Below, one piece after another: positions 1 to 9,907 of a stretch of 64,000 nt of DNA. The DNA is from Streptomyces humidus. Lineage in GTDB: Bacteria > Actinomycetota > Actinomycetes > Streptomycetales > Streptomycetaceae. Position numbers and translations under genes: made by a program. Below the pieces are notes generated by a model. The model had not been told where the DNA came from, ran no database searches, and saw only the letters and a list, made by a program, of their open reading frames with translations. The first letter of the stretch is position 1; each line of letters begins with the position of its first letter. Location of the stretch: positions 62,001 to 126,000 of the forward strand of contig NZ_BMTL01000005.1 of NCBI RefSeq assembly GCF_014649655.1. Reading direction: 5' to 3'.

Positions 1-163
1 CGGGCGGCGTCATCGTGATGTGGGCGCCCGTCGTGAACGGGCCGTCGATCTCGGTCTTCTCGATCTCCGCGTTCCACGCGCCCCAGTTCTCGACGTCCGC
101 CCAGAGCCGCCAGATCGCCTCGGGGCGCGCGCCGGTCTCGATGCTGTGCTCGTACTTCCACAT
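1..163 (-). CDS. SRPBCC-family protein, N-terminal part (gene cut by window edge)
   Basis: Reading leftward from the ATG at 163 gives MWKYEHSIETGARPEAIWRL and onward through a W-x-D-x-x-x-W stretch (WADVENWGAW). This is the usual start of polyketide-cyclase/START-like (SRPBCC) ligand-binding proteins. About 54 codons are present and the C-terminal part lies outside the window. A good ribosome binding site (AAGGAGA) sits just upstream of the ATG. SRPBCC proteins bind hydrophobic ligands in a helix-grip pocket, and many Streptomyces members lie beside a MarR or ArsR regulator. No such regulator is visible on this side. The ligand cannot be inferred. Confidence 0.75.
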   Translation of the reverse strand, partial: MWKYEHSIETGARPEAIWRLWADVENWGAWNAEIEKTEIDGPFTTGAHITMTPP

Positions 164-200
164 AGGGGCCGGTCTCCTTCGGTCAAACAATGTGCCCAAA

Positions 201-223
201 GATTATCTCTGCGCAGACTATCT
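201..223. promoter_or_regulatory. Possible operator upstream of the SRPBCC gene
   Basis: Two direct repeats, GATTATCT (201-208) and GACTATCT (216-223), flank and touch the palindrome CTGCGCAG (209-216), about 40 bp upstream of the SRPBCC start codon. The AT-rich arms stand out against very GC-rich surroundings. This would suit a MarR/TetR-type dimer site, but no regulator gene is adjacent, so the assignment is inference. Confidence 0.3.
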
Positions 224-238
224 GTCCAGGATCCTTCC

Positions 239-315
239 GATCCCGGTCCGATCCCGGTCCGATCCCGGTCCGATCCCGGTCCGATCCCGGTCCGATCCCG
301 GTCTGGTCCCGTTCT
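239..315. repeat. Tandem 11-bp repeat array (GATCCCGGTCC)
   Basis: Five perfect copies of GATCCCGGTCC (239-293) are followed by one single-mismatch copy (294-304) and a more degenerate unit (305-315). The array lies in the gap between the SRPBCC start and the 3' end of the DUF1330 gene. The units are contiguous with no spacers. The period is close to one helical turn, so every copy faces the same side of the DNA. Confidence 0.9.
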
Positions 316-357
316 GGTCCCGCGCTGAGGCCGGTCGGCCCGCGGTCTGCCGCAGGG

Positions 358-705
358 CTACCGGGCAGGCGCTGCGTCCCGTATCGCCCGGGCGGTGCTC
401 GTGGGGTCGTATCCGTCGGGGACCCCCGGGACGAGGATGATGTCGCCCTCGATGTGCCGCGAACGCAGCGGCGCGATCTCCTGGTACGCGGCCGAGTCCC
501 ACCAGGCCCGCGCGTGGTCGAGTGAGGGGAAACCGATCACCACGACGTGCCCAGGCCAGTGACCCTCCCTCACCTCGTGCTGTGCGCCGTGCACCAGGAA
601 GCGGCCCCCGTACGGCGTCATCGTGCCGATGATGCGCTCCATGTACTCGGCGATCTCCGGGTGCGGTGCGGCTTCCTGCAGGTGCGCTATCGCATAGGCG
701 GTCAT
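358..705 (-). CDS. DUF1330-family protein
   Basis: The product is 115 aa and begins MTAYAIAHLQEA. The core carries the DUF1330 (dimeric alpha-beta barrel) signature: GRFLVHG, then GHWPGHVVVIGFPSLDHARAW, then the typical S-x-x-Y-Q-E-I-A-x-L-R stretch and a final ILVPG segment. The start was chosen because GGAGGACGCC lies directly before the ATG; the longer open frame upstream has no comparable site. The biochemical role of the family is poorly defined, and no pathway can be read from the neighbours. It is transcribed alone. Confidence 0.85.
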   Translation of the reverse strand: MTAYAIAHLQEAAPHPEIAEYMERIIGTMTPYGGRFLVHGAQHEVREGHWPGHVVVIGFPSLDHARAWWDSAAYQEIAPLRSRHIEGDIILVPGVPDGYDPTSTARAIRDAAPAR

Positions 706-2564
<1,859 letters not shown>

Positions 2565-2610
2565 CCCGCACCGGTCGGAACGTCAGGGCGCGGACCTCAG
2601 GAGCCGTATA

Positions 2611-2680
2611 CGGCGTGCGGCGTGCGGCGTGCGGCGTGGTGCGTGGTGCGTGGTGCGTGGTGCGTGGTGCGTGGTGCGTG
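2611..2680. repeat. Heptamer tandem array (4x CGGCGTG, 6x GTGCGTG)
   Basis: Ten contiguous 7-bp units start 46 bp after the gdhA stop codon. The first four read CGGCGTG and the next six GTGCGTG, with no interruptions. A related array of AGGCGTG units occurs after the RsbW-like gene (11321-11369). Confidence 0.9.
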
Positions 2681-2929
2681 CGGCCGGGCCCCCGCATTCC
2701 CTGGTGCGGCCCTTCGGAAACGCTCGTTCTGACGGACAGGCCCCGACGGCCGCCGCACGCCGAGGGCCCCCGTCCACGTCACGCCGACGGCCCCCCCCCG
2801 TCCACCTGACGCGCGCACCTGACGCGCGCCGATCCGGGAGGAAGGCGGCGGCTCGCACGGCGAACGGCCGACGCCGCACGCCCCCGGTGTTCCGGGAAAG
2901 TCTCGCCGGCCTCGGTGGGGTCGGAGGCC

Positions 2930-2968
2930 GCGGGGGCCGGCGCCTCCCCTGTGGGCGCCGGCCCCCGC
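2930..2968. terminator. Bidirectional transcription terminator
   Basis: A perfect 15-bp inverted repeat (2930-2944 paired with 2954-2968) with a 9-nt loop sits between the convergent gdhA and the secreted-protein gene. There is no U-tract, as is usual for Streptomyces hairpin terminators. Confidence 0.85.
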
Positions 2969-3047
2969 CTGGTCGAGGTTCGCCGGGACGGGGCCGGGGG
3001 GCGTGGGGCACACCGCGGCACGTGCGGGCAGCCCCCTTCGGGGCGTC

Positions 3048-3527
3048 TCAGGCCTGCACGAGCACGGTGCACCAGACCTCGTTGTTGTCGCCGATGCCGC
3101 AGTCGGCGATCTCCCCGCTCCGGATCTTCGTCCAGACGCCCTTCGCGCGCCAGTGCCAGGTGCCCACCCGCGAGAACCGCTCGTGATAGCCGTGGCCGGC
3201 GAAGGTGAAGGCGTCGACGTCGTTGCCGGTGCCGTTGCCGCCGCGGGTGCCGTTGCCGAACGACTCCTGCTTGCACTTGGCGTGCTTGAACTCGCTCCCG
3301 GTGCCGCCGCCCCAGTTCCACACGTCGCAGTAGTGCGGACCCTCGCCGAGACTCATCGTGTAGTGCATCGTCTCGCCGGTCCTGTTCTTCACCGCGCCGC
3401 ACAGGGGGCCCACACACCCGTCCGCCGAGGCGGTCGTCGCCCCCGCGACGACCACTCCGGAGGCCATGAACGCGGTGGCGACGACGGCGACGGCCGTCCG
3501 GTTCGCCCAGGGCATCATCTTGCGCAT
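3048..3527 (-). CDS. Small secreted cysteine-rich protein of unknown function
   Basis: The 159-aa precursor begins MRKMMPWANRTAVAVVATAF and has a classical Sec signal peptide: basic N-region, hydrophobic core, and a likely cleavage after ATTASA near residue 36. The mature part of about 123 aa contains six cysteines, an even number that fits three disulfides, and is rich in Trp, Gly and aromatic residues (for example YCDVWNWGGGTG and HWRAKGVWTK). No catalytic motif or family was recognised. It stands alone, divergent from the SARP gene and convergent with gdhA. The ribosome binding site is weak (GAGAA-like), and an alternative in-frame ATG lies three codons downstream. The role could be structural or inhibitory; this is not known. 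Confidence 0.75.
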   Translation of the reverse strand: MRKMMPWANRTAVAVVATAFMASGVVVAGATTASADGCVGPLCGAVKNRTGETMHYTMSLGEGPHYCDVWNWGGGTGSEFKHAKCKQESFGNGTRGGNGTGNDVDAFTFAGHGYHERFSRVGTWHWRAKGVWTKIRSGEIADCGIGDNNEVWCTVLVQA

Positions 3528-3854
3528 GACAGATCCATTCTCTCGTTGCGTCGGCTCGGCCCATGCCTCGCACGACCACGGCAGGGCGGGTGGCGACCTC
3601 GCTCCGCGGAAGCCCGCGCGAGCCGACGTGGGGGCGGAGTGGGGCGTTCCCGGCGGCACACGGCGTCTGCCGCGATCCACCTGACGGCACGTGAGCCGAG
3701 GATCTACCGTGAACCTTGCGAAAACCTTGTGGCGGCCGTCAGGCGACGGCCCCGGAACGCAAGACGGAGGGCTGCGGGGAAGCCCGACCTGCCCGGCGGG
3801 CGGAGAACCCCGCCGCCGGTCTGCCGTTCCACCGTCCGTCCCACGTGAGGCACG
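3528..3854. other. Divergent promoter region of the secreted protein and the SARP regulator
   Basis: This 327-bp gap contains no convincing small gene. Its one structured element is the pair of AACCTTG direct repeats listed separately at 3712-3729. Confidence 0.5.
3712..3729 (+). promoter_or_regulatory. Possible SARP box (two AACCTTG heptamers, 4-bp spacer)
   Basis: AACCTTG occurs at 3712-3718 and again at 3723-3729, an 11-bp period. SARP-family activators are known to bind pairs of heptameric direct repeats separated by about 4 bp near the -35 region. The site lies 126 bp upstream of a SARP gene, so autoregulation is plausible. A good -10 at the expected distance is not visible. Confidence 0.4.
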
Positions 3855-6800
3855 ATGAACCTGTACCTGCTCGGACCTTTGGAACTGCGCGTCGCGGGAA
3901 GCCCGGTCGACGCCGGGCAGCCGCGTCGACGAGCGGTCCTCGCGGCGCTGGCGGCCGACGCCGGGCGGCCGGTCCCCATGAGCACGTTGGTGGAACGTGT
4001 CTGGGACACCGCCGCGCCCGACGGGGCCCGGTCGGTTCTCTATGCGCACATCAGCCGTCTGAGGCGGCTCCTCGACGAAGCAGCGACAACGGCGACAACG
4101 GCGACCACGGCGGCCGCGGCGACCACCGGGACCACGGTGGCAGCGACGGACGGCGATCGGGCGCAGGCGTCCCCGGCACCGCTGCGCATCAGCCGCACCG
4201 CCGGGGGCTACGTCCTGGAGGCGGACGAGAACGCCGTCGACCTGCTCCGGTTCCGCTCGCTCGTCGGACAGGGGCGCGCGGCGCACCTGTCCGACGCACG
4301 CCGGGCCCAAGTACTCCAGGAGGCCCTTCGGTTGTGGCGCGGCGTGCCGCTGGCGGGGATGCCGGGGGCGTGGGCGGAGCGGGCGCGGACGGCCTGGACG
4401 CAGGAGCGGGTCGAGGCGGCGCTCGCCTGGGCCCGCGTCCTGCTGCGACAGGAACGGCCTGAGGAAGTGCCCACGGTGCTACGGCCGTTGCTGGCGGAGC
4501 ACCCGCTGTGCGAGCCGCTGGCCGTGGCGGTGATCCGGAGCCTGGCCGAGACCGGAAGGACGGCCGAGGCACTGGACGCGTACACCGCGATCCGCCGAAG
4601 GCTCACATCCGAGCTGGACGTGGCCCCCGGCCGTGAACTGCAGGCTGTGTACGAGGAGATGCTGCGCGGCACCGGACGGGAGGAGCCGCCGGGCGCGGGC
4701 TCCGCGCCCGGCGCCGTCCGCGCGGCCGCACCGTCCACCGTGCCGGTTCCCGCCCAACTGCCCATGGCGATCAGTCACTTCAGCGGGCGGGAGGAGCAAC
4801 TGGCTGAACTGACCAGGCGTCTGGTCGCCACCGACGGTGCCGACAGCGGGGAATCCGGAGCGGCCGTGGTCGTCTCCGCCGTCTCCGGGACCGCGGGCGT
4901 CGGCAAGACCGCGCTGGCCGTGCGCTGGGCGCACCGGATGCGCGGGGCCTTCCCCGACGGACAGCTCTACGTCGACCTGCGCGGCTACGATCCGGACGAG
5001 CCGGTCTCCGCCGCCCAGGCCCTCGCCGGGTTCCTCACCGCGCTGGGCGTGCCCGGCCAGGAGATACCGCTGCGGCTCACCGACCGGGCGGCGCGCTACC
5101 GCACCGCCGTCGACGGACGGCGGCTGCTGGTCCTCCTCGACAACGCCGCCTCCGCCGCGCAGGTGCGCCCGCTGCTGCCCGGGAGCCCGACGTGCAAAGT
5201 GGTGATCACGAGCCGGGACTCGCTGTCGTCCCTGGTCTCGGTGCACGGAGCGCACCGCATGGTCCTCGACGTCCTCTCCCCGCAGGAGGCGCTGGCCCTG
5301 CTGCGCGCTCTGATCGGGTCGCGCGTCGAGGCCGACCCCGCGGCGGCCGCCGCCCTCGCGGAACAGTGCGGGTGGCTGCCCCTGGCCCTGCGCGTGGCGG
5401 CTGAACTGGTGCTGTCACGCCGTCAGGAACCCCTGGCCCGACTGGTGGACGAACTGCGGGACCGCCGGCGGAGGCTGGATCTCCTGGACTCCGGGGACGG
5501 GGACCCCCGGGCCGCCGTTCGGGCCGTGTTCTCCTGGTCCTACGACCGTCTCCCGGACCAGGAGGCGCGTCTGTTCCGGCTGCTGGGCCTGCACCCGGGG
5601 CCCGAAGCGGACGTGCACTCCGCCGCCGCCCTGGCCGGCGAGAGCGTGGAGCGGACGCGACGCTCCCTGGACGTGCTCTCCCGTGCGCACCTGGTGCACC
5701 GGAGCGGGCCCGGCCGCCACGGCATGCACGATCTGCTGCGCGCCTACGCCGCGGAACTCGCGAGCCGGCACGACGGGGCGGCGGAGCGCGACGCCGCCAT
5801 GACCCGTCTGCTGGACCACTGTCTCGCGGCGTCGGCCGCGGCCATGGACGTGCTGTACCCCGCCGAACGGCATCTGCGCCCCGCCGTCGAGGAGCCCGGC
5901 ACGGGTCTGCCGCCGCTGCGCACGGCCGACGAGTGCCGCGCATGGCTGAGCGCCGCGCAGCCCACCCTGGTGGCCCTGTGCTCCAGGACCGAGGAGCCCG
6001 GACCGTCCCGGCACACCGTACGGATCGCCACCACGCTCCACCGCCACTATGAGCGCACGGGACACTTCGCCGACGCGCTGACCGTGCACACGCACGCCGT
6101 GCGGGCCGCCCGCGCGGTGGGAGACATCCGCGGCGAGGTCGACGTCCTGGCCTGTCTCGGCGCGGTCCACCGGCGGCTCGGCGACTACGAGAGCGCCCGG
6201 CGGCAGCACGCGGACGCGCTGGAGCTGTGCCGTCGGATCGACTACCGCGCCGGCGAGGCCCGGCATCTCACCAACGTTGGCGTGCTGCACGAGCTGCAGG
6301 GCGGCTACCGGGAGGCCGCCGAACACCACGAGCGGGCCGTCGAGCTGTTTCGCGCGGCCGGGGACGACCACGGCGAAGCCGACGTGCTCAACAACCTCGG
6401 CATCGTCCAGGAACTGCTGGAGGACTACCGGGCCTCGATCGAGCGGTACCAGCAGGCGTTGGCGCTGTACCGGCGGACGGGTCACACCTTCGGGGAGGCC
6501 AGCGCCCTCGGGAACACGGGGATCGTCCTGGCGCGGCTGGGCGACCACGCCGCCGCGGCCGGGCGTTTCGAGCAGGCGCTCGCCCTGTTCCGGCGGCTCG
6601 GGCACACCGGGGGAGAGGCCCACGCGCTGTCCAACCTGGGGGACGCCCTGTGCCGTCAGGGCAGACACGAGGAGGCTGCGGAACATCAGCGGCAGGCTCT
6701 GGCCCACTTCCGGCGGACCGGGGAACCGTACGGCGAGACGGGCGCCCTCAACGGCCTGGGCGAGGCATTCCACGGCGCCGGACGGCACGCCGAGGCGCTG

Positions 6801-7016
6801 GAGGCTCATGCGTCGGCGCTGGAACTGGCCCGCAGCATCGGGGAGCAGGAGGAACAGGCCCGCGCCCACATCGGCTCGGCCCACGTCCGGCAGGCCCGGG
6901 GGGAGCGGACGGACGCCGTCGATCACCTTCGCCTGGCGCTGTCCCTGTACACCGCGCTGGGCTCTCCCCGCGCGGAGGAGACGCGCAAGACGCTCCTGAC
7001 CGTGACGGCCGGGTAG
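3855..7016 (+). CDS. AfsR-like SARP regulator with NB-ARC and TPR domains
   Basis: The 1053-aa protein follows the AfsR layout. An N-terminal OmpR-type winged helix begins MNLYLLGPLELRVAG and continues through RRAVLAALA and LVERVWD to about residue 75. Then come a bacterial transcriptional activation domain (about 120-265, ending PGRELQAVYEEML), an NB-ARC ATPase with P-loop GTAGVGKTA near residue 345, and a C-terminal series of TPR repeats (about 740-1040; repeated A-x-x-x-x-x-x-A-L-x-L-x-R-R units). Such proteins switch on secondary-metabolite or morphology genes in an ATP-dependent way. A low-complexity Thr/Ala insert at about residues 76-110 separates the winged helix from the BTAD. The start has GAGG upstream. 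The target cannot be named, because no biosynthetic cluster adjoins it. Confidence 0.95.
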   Translation: MNLYLLGPLELRVAGSPVDAGQPRRRAVLAALAADAGRPVPMSTLVERVWDTAAPDGARSVLYAHISRLRRLLDEAATTATTATTAAAATTGTTVAATDGDRAQASPAPLRISRTAGGYVLEADENAVDLLRFRSLVGQGRAAHLSDARRAQVLQEALRLWRGVPLAGMPGAWAERARTAWTQERVEAALAWARVLLRQERPEEVPTVLRPLLAEHPLCEPLAVAVIRSLAETGRTAEALDAYTAIRRRLTSELDVAPGRELQAVYEEMLRGTGREEPPGAGSAPGAVRAAAPSTVPVPAQLPMAISHFSGREEQLAELTRRLVATDGADSGESGAAVVVSAVSGTAGVGKTALAVRWAHRMRGAFPDGQLYVDLRGYDPDEPVSAAQALAGFLTALGVPGQEIPLRLTDRAARYRTAVDGRRLLVLLDNAASAAQVRPLLPGSPTCKVVITSRDSLSSLVSVHGAHRMVLDVLSPQEALALLRALIGSRVEADPAAAAALAEQCGWLPLALRVAAELVLSRRQEPLARLVDELRDRRRRLDLLDSGDGDPRAAVRAVFSWSYDRLPDQEARLFRLLGLHPGPEADVHSAAALAGESVERTRRSLDVLSRAHLVHRSGPGRHGMHDLLRAYAAELASRHDGAAERDAAMTRLLDHCLAASAAAMDVLYPAERHLRPAVEEPGTGLPPLRTADECRAWLSAAQPTLVALCSRTEEPGPSRHTVRIATTLHRHYERTGHFADALTVHTHAVRAARAVGDIRGEVDVLACLGAVHRRLGDYESARRQHADALELCRRIDYRAGEARHLTNVGVLHELQGGYREAAEHHERAVELFRAAGDDHGEADVLNNLGIVQELLEDYRASIERYQQALALYRRTGHTFGEASALGNTGIVLARLGDHAAAAGRFEQALALFRRLGHTGGEAHALSNLGDALCRQGRHEEAAEHQRQALAHFRRTGEPYGETGALNGLGEAFHGAGRHAEALEAHASALELARSIGEQEEQARAHIGSAHVRQARGERTDAVDHLRLALSLYTALGSPRAEETRKTLLTVTAG

Positions 7017-7166
7017 TGCGGTGTCCGCCGATGTCCGACGACGGCCCCGACGGCAGCCCCCGGCCCAGGGGACGAGCACGAGCACGACAGGGCCTCGCCG
7101 TCGGACGTCGGGGAGCGACCGAAGGACGAGCGGCAGCGTGGCGAACGGCGCCGCCCGCTCCGGACG

Positions 7167-8159
7167 TCACAGCGTCGAGGTCGTCTGCTCCCCGGAGGAA
7201 CTGCCCGCGAGCCACTCGTCCCAGCCCAGGTTGAAGGCGGCGTAACCGTTGTCGGCCGAGGCCTTGGCCCGGGGCGAGCCGGTGATGGTGACGGGGTCGC
7301 CCTGCTTGACCTGGTCGTAGAACCACTTGGCGTCCGAGATGGACAGGTGGACGCAGCCGTGCGAGCCGCGCGCGCTGCCGCTCCCCGGGTTGGGGTCGCC
7401 GGTCGAGTAGTGCACGTAGGTGCCGGACTGGGTCAGATGGACGTCCCAGGGCAGCGTCAGGTCGTAGAAGTTGGGGCTGCCCTTGTCGCAGCTGATACCG
7501 ACGCTGCAGGAGGTCATGTGGACCTCCTTCTCCTTGTCGATGACGGCCATCGTGCCGTTCCACGTCGGGTACTCGGCGCTGCCCGCGTTGATCGACAGGG
7601 TGCGCACGGTGTTCCCGTTGCGGGTCACCTTCATGGTGTGGCCGGTCACCGAGACATCGGCGCGCACGTCCTCACCGACCTTGAAGGTGTGGGTGTACGT
7701 GCGTACGCCGAAGCGCCCGTTGCCGTTGCTGACGCCGTTCATCTCGGCGTCGACCTTCACCGTGGTGCCGGAGGGCCAGTAGTTCTTGGGACGCCAGTCG
7801 GCGCGCCTGTCGCCGAACCAGTGCCAGGCGCCGGCCACCGGTTGCGAGGTGCTCACCTTCATGTGCTTCTCGACCGTGGCCCGAGCCTTGGACGCCACGG
7901 GGTCGGTGAAGATCACCGAGATCGGCATGGCCACGCCGACCGTGGTTCCCGTCTGCGGCGTGATCGTCTCCAGCAGCATCGGCGGACCGGCGGGCTTGGA
8001 GGGCGACGGCGAGGAACTCGTACGGGCTGCGCCCGTCGCCTTCGCGTCGCTGCCGCCCGCTTTGTCGCTGCTGCCCCCGGACCCGCCGCAGGCCGTCGCG
8101 CCCACCAGCATCACACCCGTGACGAGTGCGATCCCTATGCCGCCCTTGCGCCGTCCCAC
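7167..8159 (-). CDS. L,D-transpeptidase (YkuD) lipoprotein with Ig-like domain
   Basis: The 330-aa product is a cell-wall enzyme forming 3-3 peptidoglycan cross-links. The N-terminus (VGRRKGGIGIALVTGVMLVG) leads into a lipobox-like ATAC-GG, so lipid anchoring outside the membrane is likely. A Ser/Gly/Lys-rich linker follows, then an Ig-like domain (ITPQTGTTVGVAMPISVIF onward) as in actinobacterial Ldts, and the YkuD domain with HYSTGD and the catalytic SHGCVHLS; the nucleophile is Cys269. The GTG at 8159 was chosen for a purine-rich GAGCGGGG upstream and because the signal begins there; the longer frame lacks one. At 330 aa it is shorter than the roughly 400-aa two-Ig-domain type. Confidence 0.93.
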   Translation of the reverse strand: MGRRKGGIGIALVTGVMLVGATACGGSGGSSDKAGGSDAKATGAARTSSSPSPSKPAGPPMLLETITPQTGTTVGVAMPISVIFTDPVASKARATVEKHMKVSTSQPVAGAWHWFGDRRADWRPKNYWPSGTTVKVDAEMNGVSNGNGRFGVRTYTHTFKVGEDVRADVSVTGHTMKVTRNGNTVRTLSINAGSAEYPTWNGTMAVIDKEKEVHMTSCSVGISCDKGSPNFYDLTLPWDVHLTQSGTYVHYSTGDPNPGSGSARGSHGCVHLSISDAKWFYDQVKQGDPVTITGSPRAKASADNGYAAFNLGWDEWLAGSSSGEQTTSTL

Positions 8160-8543
8160 GACCGGTCCCCGCTCTTTCGCACTTCGGCCCTGGCGGGCCC
8201 GACCTGCTGTGAGACGGCGAACGAGCGGGGCGCAGTTGCGCAGGCCGCGTAAAGGGTGTCCCAAGACTCGGTCCATTCAGACCAGGTCCCGGCCGGGCCG
8301 TGGCGGCCGGGGCGCTCTTTTCCCGCATCGGCTGTGCGGCCGGCCCACCGTCAGCCGAGTCGCGGGTGTTTCCCCGGGTCGGCGATCCGAGGACTACGGG
8401 CTTTCTCGCAGGGCTCGTCGGTCTTCCGCCGTCGATCGGGGCGTTCGTGCGGGCATGGAGGCGGGACGAGGGGGTAGTCGCGGGGCTGTGCCGGACGCGT
8501 GCGGCCGGCCACGACGGGGCTTCGACGGCGGGAGGGGTATGTC
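8160..8543. other. Divergent intergenic region between the L,D-transpeptidase and the sigma factor
   Basis: This 384-bp region must carry the promoters of both neighbours. No gene is supported, since frames here lack ribosome binding sites and family features. No -35/-10 pair or operator was recognised with confidence. Confidence 0.5.
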
Positions 8544-9389
8544 ATGACGCTGATGAGCACGGAGGCGACGGGCACGCAGGTGCACGAGTTGCCGGAGATA
8601 GCCGACCCCTCCCGGGTGGCGCCCAAGGACGCCCGCGCGCTGTCGAGGCTGTTCTTCGACCAGTTGGCGGTACTGGAGGAGGGCACTCCGGAGTACAGCT
8701 ACGCACGGAACACGCTGATCGAGATGAACATGTCCCTGGTCCGCTTCGCGGCCGGCCGGTTCCGCGGCCGCGGTCCGGAGGAGATGGAGGACATCGTCCA
8801 GGTCGGCATGATCGGCCTGATCAAGGCGATCGACCGGTTCGACCTGTCCCGGGAGGCGGAGTTCACCTCCTTCGCGATCCCCTACATCGTGGGTGAGATC
8901 AAGCGCTTCTTCCGCGACACCACCTGGGCCGTGCACGTCCCCCGCCGCCTGCAGGAAGCCCGCGTCCATCTGGCGCGCGCCACGGAGGAACTGCGCAGCC
9001 GCCTCGGACGTACCCCGACGGTCAGGGAACTGTCGGAGCTGATGAGTCTTCCCGAGGAAGAGGTGCGCGAGGCCCGTCTCGCCGCGAACGGCTACAACTC
9101 CTCCTCCCTGGACGCCACGATAAGCGGCAGCGAGGAGGGCGAATCGGCACTGCAGGACTTCATCGGTTCCGAGGACGCCGCACTGGGGCTGGTGGAAGAT
9201 TTCCACGCCTTGGCCCCCCTGCTCTGCGAACTCGACGACAGGGACCGGCAGATCATCCACATGCGGTTCGTGGAGGAACTCACCCAGGCCCAGATCGGCG
9301 AACGTCTGGGCGTCTCGCAGATGCATGTCTCGCGGCTGCTGTCGCGCACGCTCACCCGGCTGCGGGAAGGCCTGCTCACCCAGAACTGA
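8544..9389 (+). CDS. SigB/SigF/SigG-family stress sigma factor
   Basis: The 281-aa protein is an alternative sigma-70 factor lacking region 1.1. Region 2 reads DIVQVGMIGLIKAIDRFD followed by FTSFAIPYIVGEIKRFFRD (about residues 82-125). Region 3 (VPRRLQEARVHLARATEEL) and the region 4 helix-turn-helix (LTQAQIGERLGVSQMHVSRLL) complete it. This order and wording fit the SigB/F/G group that responds to stress or development and is held by RsbW-type anti-sigma kinases. The start at 8544 has GGAGGGG about 8 nt upstream. It begins an island with RsbQ-, RsbW- and RsbV-like genes (9.9-11.7 kb), so control by partner switching is likely. Which paralogue it is cannot be told from the sequence alone. Confidence 0.95.
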   Translation: MTLMSTEATGTQVHELPEIADPSRVAPKDARALSRLFFDQLAVLEEGTPEYSYARNTLIEMNMSLVRFAAGRFRGRGPEEMEDIVQVGMIGLIKAIDRFDLSREAEFTSFAIPYIVGEIKRFFRDTTWAVHVPRRLQEARVHLARATEELRSRLGRTPTVRELSELMSLPEEEVREARLAANGYNSSSLDATISGSEEGESALQDFIGSEDAALGLVEDFHALAPLLCELDDRDRQIIHMRFVEELTQAQIGERLGVSQMHVSRLLSRTLTRLREGLLTQN

Positions 9390-9526
9390 GACGACCCGCC
9401 CCACGGCGAAGGCGGCCCGCCGGAATGCAGCTGCTGTTTTCGGCATCCTGCGGGAAAAGAGCAGGCGCGTGACAGTGAATAACGGGGAAGGCGCCGGGAA
9501 GACGGAAGAAAAGGAGGTCGATAAGT

Positions 9527-9697
9527 ATGGTTCCCCTGCTTCTCGTGCTGCTTCTCGCCGTCATTCTTTTCGGCATCGGTTTCGCCGTCAAGGTCCTGTG
9601 GTGGGTGGCCCTCGTCGTTCTGGTGCTGTGGCTGCTCGGCTTCGTCATGCGTTCCACCACCACGGGCGGCGGCCGCGGCCGCTGGTATCGATGGTGA
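9527..9697 (+). CDS. Small hydrophobic membrane protein, 56 aa (copy 1)
   Basis: The ORF encodes MVPLLLVLLLAVILFGIGFA followed by a second hydrophobic stretch with paired tryptophans, an FVMRS junction, and a basic GGGRGRWYRW tail. Two closely spaced membrane helices are predicted. It has a very strong ribosome binding site, AAGGAGGTCGATAAGT, directly before the ATG. A paralogue with the same length, the same ends and nearly the same leader lies at 12962-13132 on the other strand. This matches the short hydrophobic proteins often found beside stress sigma genes in actinobacteria; the function is unknown. It lies 137 bp after the sigma gene and before a terminator, and may be a sigma-dependent stress gene. 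Confidence 0.85.
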   Translation: MVPLLLVLLLAVILFGIGFAVKVLWWVALVVLVLWLLGFVMRSTTTGGGRGRWYRW

Positions 9698-9736
9698 CCT
9701 GAACTCCGTACCCTCACCCTCACCCTCAGCCACGAA

Positions 9737-9765
9737 GGGGACCGGCCCGCATCGGGCCGGTCCCC
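9737..9765 (+). terminator. Transcription terminator after the small hydrophobic protein
   Basis: A perfect 13-bp stem (9737-9749 with 9753-9765) closes on a 3-nt CAT loop 40 bp after the stop codon. It separates the sigma/hydrophobic-protein unit from the RsbQ-like pseudogene. Confidence 0.9.
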
Positions 9766-9907
9766 ACGCGCGCGTGCGGGCCGCCGGAGGGCCTCCGTAG
9801 CGCCGCAGGAGGGACTCATCTGCGCACCGTGTGCAGGACGGGGGCGCGCCGGGGTGGTGAGGCGCGGCTGCGGGGGAGCGGTGAGCGGGGTCCGAGAGGG
9901 TGAACGG

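Larger units (their letters stand above)
2565..3047. other. Convergent intergenic region after gdhA
   Basis: This gap holds a heptamer array (2611-2680) and a terminator hairpin (2930-2968). Open frames here are by-products of base composition: they lack ribosome binding sites and translate to Arg/Pro/Gly-rich low-complexity sequence. I see nothing else in 2681-2929. Confidence 0.6.

Noticed and set aside
239..315. Possible CRISPR array
   Set aside because: Repeats are 11 bp and directly contiguous, with no unique spacers and no cas genes nearby.
2583..3186. Small open frames in the gdhA downstream region
   Set aside because: They translate the heptamer array into THHAPR-type repeats, lack ribosome binding sites and overlap a terminator.
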